42,878 bases of DNA from Actinomycetes bacterium (GTDB lineage: Bacteria; Actinomycetota; Acidimicrobiia; Acidimicrobiales; JAKAVM01): positions 1 through 42,878 of the forward strand of contig JAKAWH010000011.1 of NCBI GenBank assembly GCA_021817065.1, given 5' to 3'. Below the pieces are notes generated by a model. It did not search any database. It was not told where the DNA came from and saw nothing but the letters and a program-made list of their open reading frames with translations. This document shows, piece after piece, positions 26,890 through 35,429 of the stretch. Every line of letters starts with the position of its first letter. Position 1 is the first letter of the stretch. Both the position numbers and the translations under genes were made by a program.

Positions 26890-28025
26890 TGACCACCCTT
26901 CAATCGATGTTCTCCGCCCAGCGCCAGAGCCCCTGGCTGGACAACATCAAACGCTCATACCTCACCGGCGGCACACTTGCCGCACTGGTGAAGGCCGGCA
27001 TCCGCGGCGTTACCTCCAACCCGACCATATTCGCCAAGGCCATCGAAGAAGGCGACGACTATGACGAGCAGTTCCGTCCCCTGGCGGCGGCCAAGCCGGT
27101 CGAGGAAGCGTACTGGGAGCTTGCAATCCAGGACATCACCGGAGCGCTGGATCTCCTGCGACCGGTCTACGACGAAAGCGCCGGCACCGACGGATTCGTC
27201 TCGATCGAGGTGGGACCCCACCTGGCCTACGACACAGACGCCACCATCGCCGAAGCCCGCTCGCTGCACCAGCGCATCGATCAGCCCAATCTCCTGGTCA
27301 AGATCCCCGCCACCGCCGAGGGCCTCCCGGCCATCCAGCAGATGATCTCCGAGGGCCGCTCGATCAACGTCACCCTCATCTTCTCCCTGGAGCGGTACGC
27401 CGATGTGATCGAGGCATACCTGTCGGGACTCGAAGCTTTCGTCGCCGGCGGAGCCTCGCCCGAGCAGGTATCCCGAGTGGCATCGGTTGCCTCCTTCTTC
27501 GTGAGCCGGGTGGACACCGAAGTCGACCGCCGCCTCGACGCACTTGCTTCCGCCGGCCCGGCCCGACCGGCCCACTCTCCTGCTGACCTGGCGCCCCTCT
27601 ACGGCACGGCGGCAGTGGCTCAGGCCAAGCTCGCCTACCAGCTCTTCGGCGAGCGCTTCTCCGGTTCCCGCTGGGAGAACCTCGCCGCCCGGGGTGCCCA
27701 AGTCCAACGGCCTCTCTGGGCCTCTACCTCCACCAAGAACCCCGCCTATCCCGATCTCAAGTACGTGGACGGGTTGATCGGTCCCGACACGGTCAACACC
27801 ATGCCGGATTCGACGGTCAATGCCTTTCTGGACCACGGCACCGTGGGCCGGACCGTGGACCAGGATGTCCCCGGAGCCCGCGCCGCGCTGGACAGGCTGG
27901 CCGCGGTGGGGATCGACATGACCGACGTCACTCGGCTGCTCGAAGAGGAGGGGGTCGCGTCTTTTTCCAAGTCCTTCGACGAGCTGATGCAGGTGCTCTC
28001 CGACAAGGCGGCACAGCTTCGATGA
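26889..28025 (+). CDS. tal: Transaldolase
   Basis: SPWLDNIKRSYLTGGTLAALVKAGIRGVTSNPTIFAKAI...VSIEVGPHLAYDT...NLLVKIPATAEGLPAIQQMISEGRSINVTLIFSLERY. Confidence 0.96.
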   Translation: MTTLQSMFSAQRQSPWLDNIKRSYLTGGTLAALVKAGIRGVTSNPTIFAKAIEEGDDYDEQFRPLAAAKPVEEAYWELAIQDITGALDLLRPVYDESAGTDGFVSIEVGPHLAYDTDATIAEARSLHQRIDQPNLLVKIPATAEGLPAIQQMISEGRSINVTLIFSLERYADVIEAYLSGLEAFVAGGASPEQVSRVASVASFFVSRVDTEVDRRLDALASAGPARPAHSPADLAPLYGTAAVAQAKLAYQLFGERFSGSRWENLAARGAQVQRPLWASTSTKNPAYPDLKYVDGLIGPDTVNTMPDSTVNAFLDHGTVGRTVDQDVPGARAALDRLAAVGIDMTDVTRLLEEEGVASFSKSFDELMQVLSDKAAQLR

Positions 28026-28068
28026 GCGTTGCTGCGCGTTCGGTCGGCCCTCGCCCGGAGCTCGCCCG

Positions 28069-29457
28069 ATGAGCGATCTTTCCACCCTCGCCAAGCGGCT
28101 CGTGAACCGCGACGTCGACCTGTGGCCGGCAGGCAACGTCGCCCCCACCCGCCTCGGCTGGCTTGAGGTGCCGCGCATGATCATGGATCAGGCCAAGGCC
28201 CTCACCGACTGGTCGGCACAAATCGAGCAGGACCAGGTCGTCCTGCTCGGGATGGGCGGATCTTCTCTGGGACCGGCCGTTCTGGAAGCCGCCCTGGCCG
28301 CCACCGGGGCCGGACCAAAGGACCGTCGCCGCCTGGTGGTCCTCGACACCACCGATCCCGCGACCATCGCGTCGGTCGACTTCTCCCGGTCGTTCATGCT
28401 GGTCTCATCCAAGTCGGGCACCACCCTGGAGGTGCACACCCTCCTTGCCCACGCCCGCTCGGCGGTACCGGACCCCGCTCGTTACGCAGTGATCACCGAT
28501 CCCGGCACCCCCCTGGAGTCCCTTGCGGCGTCCGAAGGCTTCTCCAAGGTGTGGACCAACCCGCCCGACATCGGCGGGCGATACTCCGTGCTCTCCTTTT
28601 TCGGCATGGTTCCCGCCGCACTCATCGGCTACGACGTCGCCGAGCTCGCCTCACTCGCCCTGGACACCGACGTGGAGGAAGCAGTTGCACTCGGGCACGA
28701 CATGGGCCGCGCATCTCTCTCGGCCCGCGACAAGGTGACCGTCGTGGTACCTGAGGAGTTCCGCTCCTTCGGCCTCTGGGTCGAGCAGATCATCGCCGAG
28801 TCCACCGGCAAGATGGGCAAGGGTTGCGTGCCGGTGCCCACCACCCAATCCGAGCCCGGCGACGACCGGCATCCCGTCGCGGTCTCCCCCACCCGCCCGG
28901 CTGATCTCGCATCCGAGTTCTACCGGTGGGAACTGGCCACCCCGATCGCTGGCCACGTGCTGGGGATCGACCCTTTCGACGAACCCAATGTCGCCGAGTC
29001 CAAGCACAACACCGCTCAGGTGCTCGACAGCCTCCCCCTGCCGGAAGTAGAAACCATGGCTCCCGCCGAACTGGACGGCTGGCTCTCCGAGACGGTGGGC
29101 GAGGGGGACTACGTTTCCCTCCAGGCATACCTCCCCTTCGGCCAGGATTCCGCTTTGGAGGCGCTCCGGCGCCGCATCCGCGACCAGCACCATCACATGG
29201 CAGTCACCGCGGGTTACGGTCCCCGCTTTCTCCACTCCACCGGGCAGCTCCACAAGGGGGGACCCAACACGGTGGTGGCGGTACAGCTGGTAGCTGCCGG
29301 TCAGGAACGGGAAGTACCCATTCCGGGCTACTCCTACGACTTCGGGACCCTCAAGGCAGCCCAGTCGATCGGCGACTACCGCAGCCTGCGGGCTCATGGG
29401 CGGCGCGTGGCCCGTATCGAGGTCGAGAGGATCGACGTCGAAGGGGGAATCGTATGA
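28069..29457 (+). CDS. pgi: Glucose-6-phosphate isomerase (short, Tal-Pgi-fusion-like type)
   Basis: VVLLGMGGSSLGPAVLEAAL, FMLVSSKSGTTLEVHTLL, GGRYSVLSFFGMVPAALIGYDV, ESKHNTAQVLDSLPLPE. Confidence 0.88.
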   Translation: MSDLSTLAKRLVNRDVDLWPAGNVAPTRLGWLEVPRMIMDQAKALTDWSAQIEQDQVVLLGMGGSSLGPAVLEAALAATGAGPKDRRRLVVLDTTDPATIASVDFSRSFMLVSSKSGTTLEVHTLLAHARSAVPDPARYAVITDPGTPLESLAASEGFSKVWTNPPDIGGRYSVLSFFGMVPAALIGYDVAELASLALDTDVEEAVALGHDMGRASLSARDKVTVVVPEEFRSFGLWVEQIIAESTGKMGKGCVPVPTTQSEPGDDRHPVAVSPTRPADLASEFYRWELATPIAGHVLGIDPFDEPNVAESKHNTAQVLDSLPLPEVETMAPAELDGWLSETVGEGDYVSLQAYLPFGQDSALEALRRRIRDQHHHMAVTAGYGPRFLHSTGQLHKGGPNTVVAVQLVAAGQEREVPIPGYSYDFGTLKAAQSIGDYRSLRAHGRRVARIEVERIDVEGGIV

Positions 29458-29500
29458 AGCCGGACAGTGTAGGCCTCTGGCCGCAGAAGGGAGGATTCGG

Positions 29501-30406
29501 GTGAAACTTGCAATGGTCGGTCTCGGCAAGATGGGTGGATTCATGACCGAACGACTGCTCGGCGACGGCCATGAGGTGGTCGCGTACGATCGCTCGACCG
29601 ACGCAGTCGCGGCTGCCGCGGCAAAGGGAGCCACTGGGGCGAGCAGCCTGGCCGACGCGGTAAGCCGGCTCGCGGCCCCTCGGGCTGTGTGGGTGATGCT
29701 GCCCGACGGACCACCCACCCACGACACCATCGTGGAGCTGTCGACGCTCCTCTCCCCGGGAGACGTGATCATCGATGGCGGCAATACCAACTACAAGGTT
29801 CACCTCGCGACCGTCACCGAGATCTCCTCCTCCGGAGTATCCGTCGTGGATGCTGGCACTTCCGGAGGGGTGTGGGGCCTCAAGGAGGGCTATTGCCTCA
29901 TGGTCGGGGGCGATCCGGCTGCCGTGTCCACGGTGGAGCCGATCTTCCTCACGCTCGCTCCCCCCGGGGGCTATGCCCATGTCGGCCCGCCCGGAGCGGG
30001 ACACTTCGTCAAGATGGTCCACAACGGCATCGAGTATGGGCTGATGCAGGCGTATGCCGAGGGTTTCGAGATCATGGCGTCGGCCACCGAATTCGACATA
30101 GACCTCCATGAGGTCTCGGCGATCTGGCGCTACGGGTCGGTGGTGCGCTCCTGGCTCCTCGAGCTGATCGAACTGGCTCTGGCAGACTCCCAAGGTTTCG
30201 CCGGAATCGAGGGAGTGGTGACCGATACCGGAGAAGGACGCTGGACCGTGCAGGAGGCCGTGGACCGGGCAGTCTCGGCCCCGGTCATCACCACTGCCCT
30301 TTTCGCGAGGTTCGCATCCCGGGACGCCAATTCCCTGTCCAACCGGCTTGTCTCCGCCATGCGCCACCAGTTCGGCGGCCACGCGGTGGTCAGCTCGGGA
30401 AACTGA
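29501..30406 (+). CDS. gnd: 6-phosphogluconate dehydrogenase, decarboxylating (short-form)
   Basis: MVGLGKMGGFMTERLL, VIIDGGNTNYKVHLATV, DAGTSGGVWGLKEGYCLMVGGD, VGPPGAGHFVKMVHNGIEYGLMQAYAEGFEI. GTG start at 29501 inferred. Confidence 0.95.
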   Translation: MKLAMVGLGKMGGFMTERLLGDGHEVVAYDRSTDAVAAAAAKGATGASSLADAVSRLAAPRAVWVMLPDGPPTHDTIVELSTLLSPGDVIIDGGNTNYKVHLATVTEISSSGVSVVDAGTSGGVWGLKEGYCLMVGGDPAAVSTVEPIFLTLAPPGGYAHVGPPGAGHFVKMVHNGIEYGLMQAYAEGFEIMASATEFDIDLHEVSAIWRYGSVVRSWLLELIELALADSQGFAGIEGVVTDTGEGRWTVQEAVDRAVSAPVITTALFARFASRDANSLSNRLVSAMRHQFGGHAVVSSGN

Positions 30407-30410
30407 GCCA

Positions 30411-31973
30411 ATGCCCCCCGCCGAGAAACTGGACGACGACCCCGACGGCGCCTCCCCCCTGATATCGGTCCCTGCCGTGGCCAAACCCGCCGACACCGAA
30501 CGCCACGCCCCTCCGGTGGCACTGGTCATTTTCGGTGCCTCCGGCGACCTCACCGCCCGCAAGATCCTCCCGTCGCTCGCCCACCTGATAGAGCGCGCCG
30601 CCCTGCCAGAGGAGTTCACCGTCGTTGGAGTCGCCCGCACCGAGCTGGACGACGCAGGCTTCCAGCAGCTCGCCCTCGATTCGGTCCCCGGTCATAGCGA
30701 ATCCTGGGAGAAGGCGGTTTCGCGGTTCCGGTACGTCACCGGCGAGTACGACGATCTCTCGACATTCTCCACTCTCACCACCGTGCTGGACGACGTCGAC
30801 CACGAATGCGGCACCAGAGGGAACCGCCTCTTCTACCTTGCCACGATTCCCTCCAAGTTCGCGGAAGTCGCCGAGCAGCTTGCGGCAATCGGCCTCAACA
30901 GACCCGGGCCCGGAGGCGAGTTCGCCCGCCTGGTGATCGAGAAGCCTTTCGGGCGCGACCTCTCCACCGCACTCACTCTCAACCGCGCTCTCCATGCCTG
31001 TTTCCCCGAGTCCGAGATCTACCGGATCGACCACTATCTCGGCAAGGAGACCGTGCAGAACGTCCTGGCGCTCCGCTTTGCCAATGCGATCTTCGAGCCG
31101 GTCTGGAACAGGCGCTATGTCGACCACATCCAGGTCACTGTCGCCGAATCGATCGGTGTCGAGCATCGGGGAGGCTTCTACGAGACCGCGGGCGCTCTCC
31201 GGGACATAGTTCAGAACCACGTGATGCAGGTGATCGGCCTTGTGCTGATGGAGCCTCCCGCCCAGGTCGACGGCCAGTCGATCCGGGACGAGAAGGTGAA
31301 ATTGCTGCGCTCTATCGTCATCCCCGACCCCGCCGATGCCGAGTCCAGCTCGGTCCGTGGCCAGTATGAGCAAGGCTGGGTGGAAGGGCAGCAGGTGGCC
31401 GGCTACCGCGGCGAGGAGGGGGTGGACCCGGCCAGTGCCACCGAGACCTATGTGGCGCTCAAGCTCAGCGTTGACAACTGGCGCTGGGCCGGCGTACCGG
31501 TCTACGTGCGCACGGGCAAACGCCTCGCGCGGCGGGTTACCGAAGTAGCCCTCCAGTTCCGCAAGGTTCCCCACCTCGCCTTCGCAGACCGCCTTGCCCG
31601 GGAGCTGACTCCCAACTTCTTCGTGCTCAAAGTCCAGCCGGAAGAGGGGGTCTCCATCCGATTCGGCGCCAAGGTACCCGGCCAGGCGTTTCAGGTAAAG
31701 ACCGTCTCGATGGACTTCTCCTATCATGATGCTTTTCCCGGGGAAACGCCGGATGCCTACGAGCGGCTCATCCTCGACGCTATGGTTGGAGACCCCACGC
31801 TTTTCATCAGGGCCGACGAAGTGGCCCAGTCGTGGTCGATCGTGGATCCCATCCTCGCTGCGTGGTCCGACGAGTACGCCACTCCCGTTGCGACCTATCC
31901 TGCCGGGACCTGGGGCCCCACCGAGGCCGACCTTCTCATCCAGAGGGACCAGCGGCGGTGGCTGGTCCTGTGA
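30411..31973 (+). CDS. zwf: Glucose-6-phosphate 1-dehydrogenase
   Basis: VIFGASGDLTARKILPSLAHL, RLVIEKPFGRDLSTA, IYRIDHYLGKETVQNVLALRFAN, NHVMQVIGLVLMEPP. ATG at 30411 chosen. Confidence 0.97.
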   Translation: MPPAEKLDDDPDGASPLISVPAVAKPADTERHAPPVALVIFGASGDLTARKILPSLAHLIERAALPEEFTVVGVARTELDDAGFQQLALDSVPGHSESWEKAVSRFRYVTGEYDDLSTFSTLTTVLDDVDHECGTRGNRLFYLATIPSKFAEVAEQLAAIGLNRPGPGGEFARLVIEKPFGRDLSTALTLNRALHACFPESEIYRIDHYLGKETVQNVLALRFANAIFEPVWNRRYVDHIQVTVAESIGVEHRGGFYETAGALRDIVQNHVMQVIGLVLMEPPAQVDGQSIRDEKVKLLRSIVIPDPADAESSSVRGQYEQGWVEGQQVAGYRGEEGVDPASATETYVALKLSVDNWRWAGVPVYVRTGKRLARRVTEVALQFRKVPHLAFADRLARELTPNFFVLKVQPEEGVSIRFGAKVPGQAFQVKTVSMDFSYHDAFPGETPDAYERLILDAMVGDPTLFIRADEVAQSWSIVDPILAAWSDEYATPVATYPAGTWGPTEADLLIQRDQRRWLVL

Positions 31974-31992
31974 ACCACCCCGCCTGATATCC

Positions 31993-32691
31993 GTGAACGG
32001 CGAGATCCGGGTGGTGGAAGACGTTGCCGGTGCCTTTTCGGGACTGGTGGTCGAGGCATTCGACGCACGGGCGCGCTCCCCTTTCGCCCTAGCCGTTTCC
32101 GGCGGTCCCACCGCACGCCGCTGCTACGAGCGCCTCGCCGACGAAGCGGCAGACCGGATCGACTGGTGGGACCTAGACGTGTACTGGGGCGACGAGAGAT
32201 GTGTCGCCCCCGACGATTCCGACTCCAACGAGGCGATGGTGCGCGAGGCCCTTCTCGCCAAGGTAGGCGCTGTGAACGCCTACTTCCCGATGCGCTGCAG
32301 CGAGGGGGCGGAGGCTTACCAGATGAAAGTCGCCAACGTCGAGTATTTCGATCTGGTCCACCTCGGCCTCGGACCCGACGGCCACACCGCCTCCCTATTC
32401 CCCGGCTCGGCTGGCCTGGATGCCGACCCCGGCCAGCTGGTTGTCCTCAACGACGATCCCTCCGGTCGCAACCTTCACCGCCGGATGACCCTGACCCTGT
32501 CGGGGATCGCCAAGGCCCGCCAGGTTGTCTTCACCGTCTCCGGCAGTGCTAAGCAAGAGGCCATGCAGGCGGTATACGACGGTGCCGACCTTCCCGCTGC
32601 CCGGGTTCGCGCCGACCGGATCACCTGGCTGGTCGACCCCGATGCGGCACCCCGGCAACTGTTCGATAACGCTCCGGGACTGGTCCGGTGA
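31993..32691 (+). CDS. pgl: 6-phosphogluconolactonase
   Basis: FALAVSGGPTARRCYERLAD...DVYWGDERCVAPDDSDSNEAMVREALL...VHLGLGPDGHTASLFPGS. GTG start at 31993 inferred. Confidence 0.93.
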   Translation: MNGEIRVVEDVAGAFSGLVVEAFDARARSPFALAVSGGPTARRCYERLADEAADRIDWWDLDVYWGDERCVAPDDSDSNEAMVREALLAKVGAVNAYFPMRCSEGAEAYQMKVANVEYFDLVHLGLGPDGHTASLFPGSAGLDADPGQLVVLNDDPSGRNLHRRMTLTLSGIAKARQVVFTVSGSAKQEAMQAVYDGADLPAARVRADRITWLVDPDAAPRQLFDNAPGLVR

Positions 32692-35036
32692 CCCTCATTC
32701 TGGACTGTGAAACCGGTCCTTCCGGGAGCCCGGACCTCGCCGCGTCCACCGACCTCGTCTTCTCTTCCGCCGCTGAGCTGATGGAACAGGCGGTATCGGT
32801 CCGCGATAGCGCATTCGGTTCTCGGGTGACCTATTCCCCCAAGGTGTTCCTCCCGCTCACCATGCTCTGCAACGACCGTTGCGGCTACTGCACTTTCGCC
32901 AAGGCACCTGCCCGCCTCTCCGCTCCCTACATGTCCATGGACGAAATCCTGGAGATCGCCCGTCGGGGAGCCGAGGCGGGATGCCACGAGGCGCTTTTCA
33001 CGCTCGGAGAGAGGCCCGAGGATCGTTACCCCGCCGCCCGCTCCTGGCTGTCCGAGCACGGCTTCCCATCCACGGTCGCCTATCTGGCGACCGCCTGTGC
33101 GGCGGTGCTCGAGGAAACCGGGCTCCTCCCCCATGCCAACGCCGGCGCGCTTCACGCCTCCGAGCTGGCAACACTCCGCCCGGTCACTGCCAGCCAGGGG
33201 ATGATGCTGGAGTCGGTCAATCCTGCACTCGCCTGTCACCGGGGCTCCCCTGACAAAGAGCCTTCCCGCCGTCTCGCCACCCTCCACGCTGCCGGAGAAT
33301 TGGGGATCCCCTTCACCACCGGCTTGCTGGTTGGCATTGGCGAATCCCGCCACGACATACTTGCCTCGCTCTCCGCCATTGCCGATTCCCACCGGCGCTA
33401 TGGCCATGTGCAGGAGGTCATCGTCCAGAACTTCCTCCCCAAGGCGGGCACCGCCATGCACCGCAATCCCCCGTGTTCCCCCGAAGAGCACCTCTGGGCG
33501 ATAGCAGCGGCCCGGCTCTTCCTTCCCCCCGACGTACACGTCCAGGCTCCCCCCAACCTGTCCAGCGATTTCTCCACCCTCCTCGCGGCCGGGATCGATG
33601 ACTGGGGTGGTATTTCCCCGGTCACCCTCGACCATGTCAACCCGGAGCGGCCCTGGCCGGAGGTATCGGTCCTCTCGTCGGTCTGCGAGGAGTGTGGCTT
33701 CGCCCTGGCGCCACGCCTGACTCTATATCCCTCGTTCGTTCGTCAACCGGAGCGCTGGCTGGACCCCGCCCTTCGCTTCCCGGTGCTCGACCGCTCCGAT
33801 GCGGAGGGCCTCGCGCGCGACCACCCGTGGGTATCTGGAGGATCGGTGCAACCTCCCCTCCTGGCCGGGGTCTCGTCTCAGCATTCTCTCCTGGCCCGAG
33901 GATCTCGTACCAGCTCCGGCGCGTCGCGACAGCGTGGCGCGGTCGACGAGGTCCTCGCTGGAGCGGCAGACGGCCAGGATCTCGGTATCGAGGAGATCTG
34001 CACCTTGTTCTCCGCACGGGGTGCCGAGGTGTCCCGGGTGTGCGAGCTGGCCGATGATCTCCGCCGCCAGGCGGTGGGCGACGAGATCACCTGGGTCGCC
34101 AATCGCAACATCAACTACACCAATGTGTGCACCTTCAAATGCAAGTTCTGCGCCTTTTCCAAAGGGCCGCTCTCACTGAACCTCCGGGGCACCCCTTACC
34201 TTCTCTCCCTGGACGAGATCACCGAACGGGTGATCGAGGCCGCCGCTGCCGGCGCGACCGAAGTTTGCCTCCAGGGGGGCATCCACCCCAGCTTCGACGG
34301 CGAGTATTACGTCGACGTCATCGAGGCAGTCCGGGCCGGTTCACAGACCATCCACATACACGGCTTCACCGCCCTGGAGGTGACCGAGGGTGCACGGCGA
34401 CTGGGCGAGCCTTTGGCGTCCTACCTGGGCCGCTTGAAGGACGCGGGATTGAAGACCCTTCCGGGGACTGCAGCGGAGATCCTCGACGACGACGTTCGGG
34501 CGATCCTCTGCCCGGACAAGATAACCACTGACCAATGGCTGGAAGCGCACCGGGTCGCTCACTCGGTCGGGCTCCGCTCGAACGTCACCATTATGTTCGG
34601 TTCGATCGAGCAGCCCCTTTCCTGGGCGCGCCATCTGGTACGCACCCGGGAGGTGCAGGCGGAGACCGGCGGTTTCACCGAGTTCGTTCCCCTCCCCTTC
34701 GTCCACATGGCCTCGCCGATCTACTTGCGGCAAATGAGCCGCCGCGGTCCGACTTTTCGGGAGGCACTCCTCATGCACGCGGTTGCACGGATCGCCTACT
34801 TCGGTTTTATACCCAACATCCAGTGCTCCTGGGTCAAGATGGGGATCGAGGGATCCCGCCAGGTCCTCCGCTCTGGTGCCAACGATCTCGGCGGGACCCT
34901 TATGGACGAGAACATCTCCCGTGCCGCCGGGGCCTCCCATGGCCAGTCCATGGACGCCGCCGGTTTCACCGACCTGGTGGCCCCTCTCGGCCGGCCGCTC
35001 GCACAGCGGACCACGTTGTATGACCGGGTCTCCTGA
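32688..35036 (+). CDS. fbiC: FO synthase (fused CofG/CofH radical SAM), F420 biosynthesis
   Basis: Two radical-SAM motifs, MLCNDRCGYCTFAKAP and NVCTFKCKFCAFSKGP, in one 782-aa ORF; GTGA overlap with pgl. Confidence 0.96.
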   Translation: MTLILDCETGPSGSPDLAASTDLVFSSAAELMEQAVSVRDSAFGSRVTYSPKVFLPLTMLCNDRCGYCTFAKAPARLSAPYMSMDEILEIARRGAEAGCHEALFTLGERPEDRYPAARSWLSEHGFPSTVAYLATACAAVLEETGLLPHANAGALHASELATLRPVTASQGMMLESVNPALACHRGSPDKEPSRRLATLHAAGELGIPFTTGLLVGIGESRHDILASLSAIADSHRRYGHVQEVIVQNFLPKAGTAMHRNPPCSPEEHLWAIAAARLFLPPDVHVQAPPNLSSDFSTLLAAGIDDWGGISPVTLDHVNPERPWPEVSVLSSVCEECGFALAPRLTLYPSFVRQPERWLDPALRFPVLDRSDAEGLARDHPWVSGGSVQPPLLAGVSSQHSLLARGSRTSSGASRQRGAVDEVLAGAADGQDLGIEEICTLFSARGAEVSRVCELADDLRRQAVGDEITWVANRNINYTNVCTFKCKFCAFSKGPLSLNLRGTPYLLSLDEITERVIEAAAAGATEVCLQGGIHPSFDGEYYVDVIEAVRAGSQTIHIHGFTALEVTEGARRLGEPLASYLGRLKDAGLKTLPGTAAEILDDDVRAILCPDKITTDQWLEAHRVAHSVGLRSNVTIMFGSIEQPLSWARHLVRTREVQAETGGFTEFVPLPFVHMASPIYLRQMSRRGPTFREALLMHAVARIAYFGFIPNIQCSWVKMGIEGSRQVLRSGANDLGGTLMDENISRAAGASHGQSMDAAGFTDLVAPLGRPLAQRTTLYDRVS

Positions 35037-35052
35037 GGGGGCTCACTCCCTC

Positions 35053-35188
35053 CCTCCCTCGCTGCTCCCCCCATCCGCCAGGAGATGCGCCGCCATCACC
35101 CTCCCTCGCTGCTCCCCCCATCCGCCAGGAGATGCGCCGCCATCACCCTCCCTCGCTGCTCCCCCCATCCGCCAGGAGATGCGCCGCC
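35053..35188. repeat. 47-nt tandem repeat, ~2.9 copies, duplicating the 3' end of a small minus-strand ORF
   Basis: cctccctcgctgctccccccatccgccaggagatgcgccgccatcac at 35053, 35100 and 35147 (third copy matches 42 nt). Confidence 0.95.
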
Positions 35189-35385
35189 TTCTCGACCGAT
35201 CGTCGCGCGCGAGTGATGCGGCGTTCTTCGGCCACCTTGTGCGAGTCAGGACTCTCCCCTTCTTCCAGTACCTCTCTCAGGCAGTCCAGGGCCAGCTCGG
35301 CCAATCGCTCGGCGATCGACTCGAGCTGCCCGGCCAACTCTCCGGCCCTGGTACCACTCATCCCACGATTCTGGCATAGCGTCAA
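35143..35385 (-). CDS. Small hypothetical helical protein (80 aa)
   Basis: MSGTRAGELAGQLESIAERLAELALDCLREVLEEGESPDSHKVAEERRITRARRSVEKAAHLLADGG: coherent helical composition; C-terminus lies within the 47-nt repeat. Confidence 0.6.
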   Translation of the reverse strand: MTLCQNRGMSGTRAGELAGQLESIAERLAELALDCLREVLEEGESPDSHKVAEERRITRARRSVEKAAHLLADGGSSEGG

Positions 35386-35429
35386 GTGGTGCCCGCCTCA
35401 CCCACCCCGATACCACCCGGTTCCAGCTG

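Noticed and set aside
26955-28184. 409-aa minus-strand ORF opposite tal
   Set aside because: Shadow ORF; tal is unambiguous on the plus strand.
30390-32111. 573-aa minus-strand ORF opposite zwf
   Set aside because: Shadow ORF; zwf on the plus strand carries the full G6PDH signatures.
32475-33635. 386-aa minus-strand ORF opposite pgl/fbiC
   Set aside because: Shadow ORF of fbiC; no recognisable domain.
35053-35188. 47-nt repeats considered as a CRISPR array
   Set aside because: Copies are directly adjacent with no unique spacers and no cas genes nearby; a simple tandem duplication.
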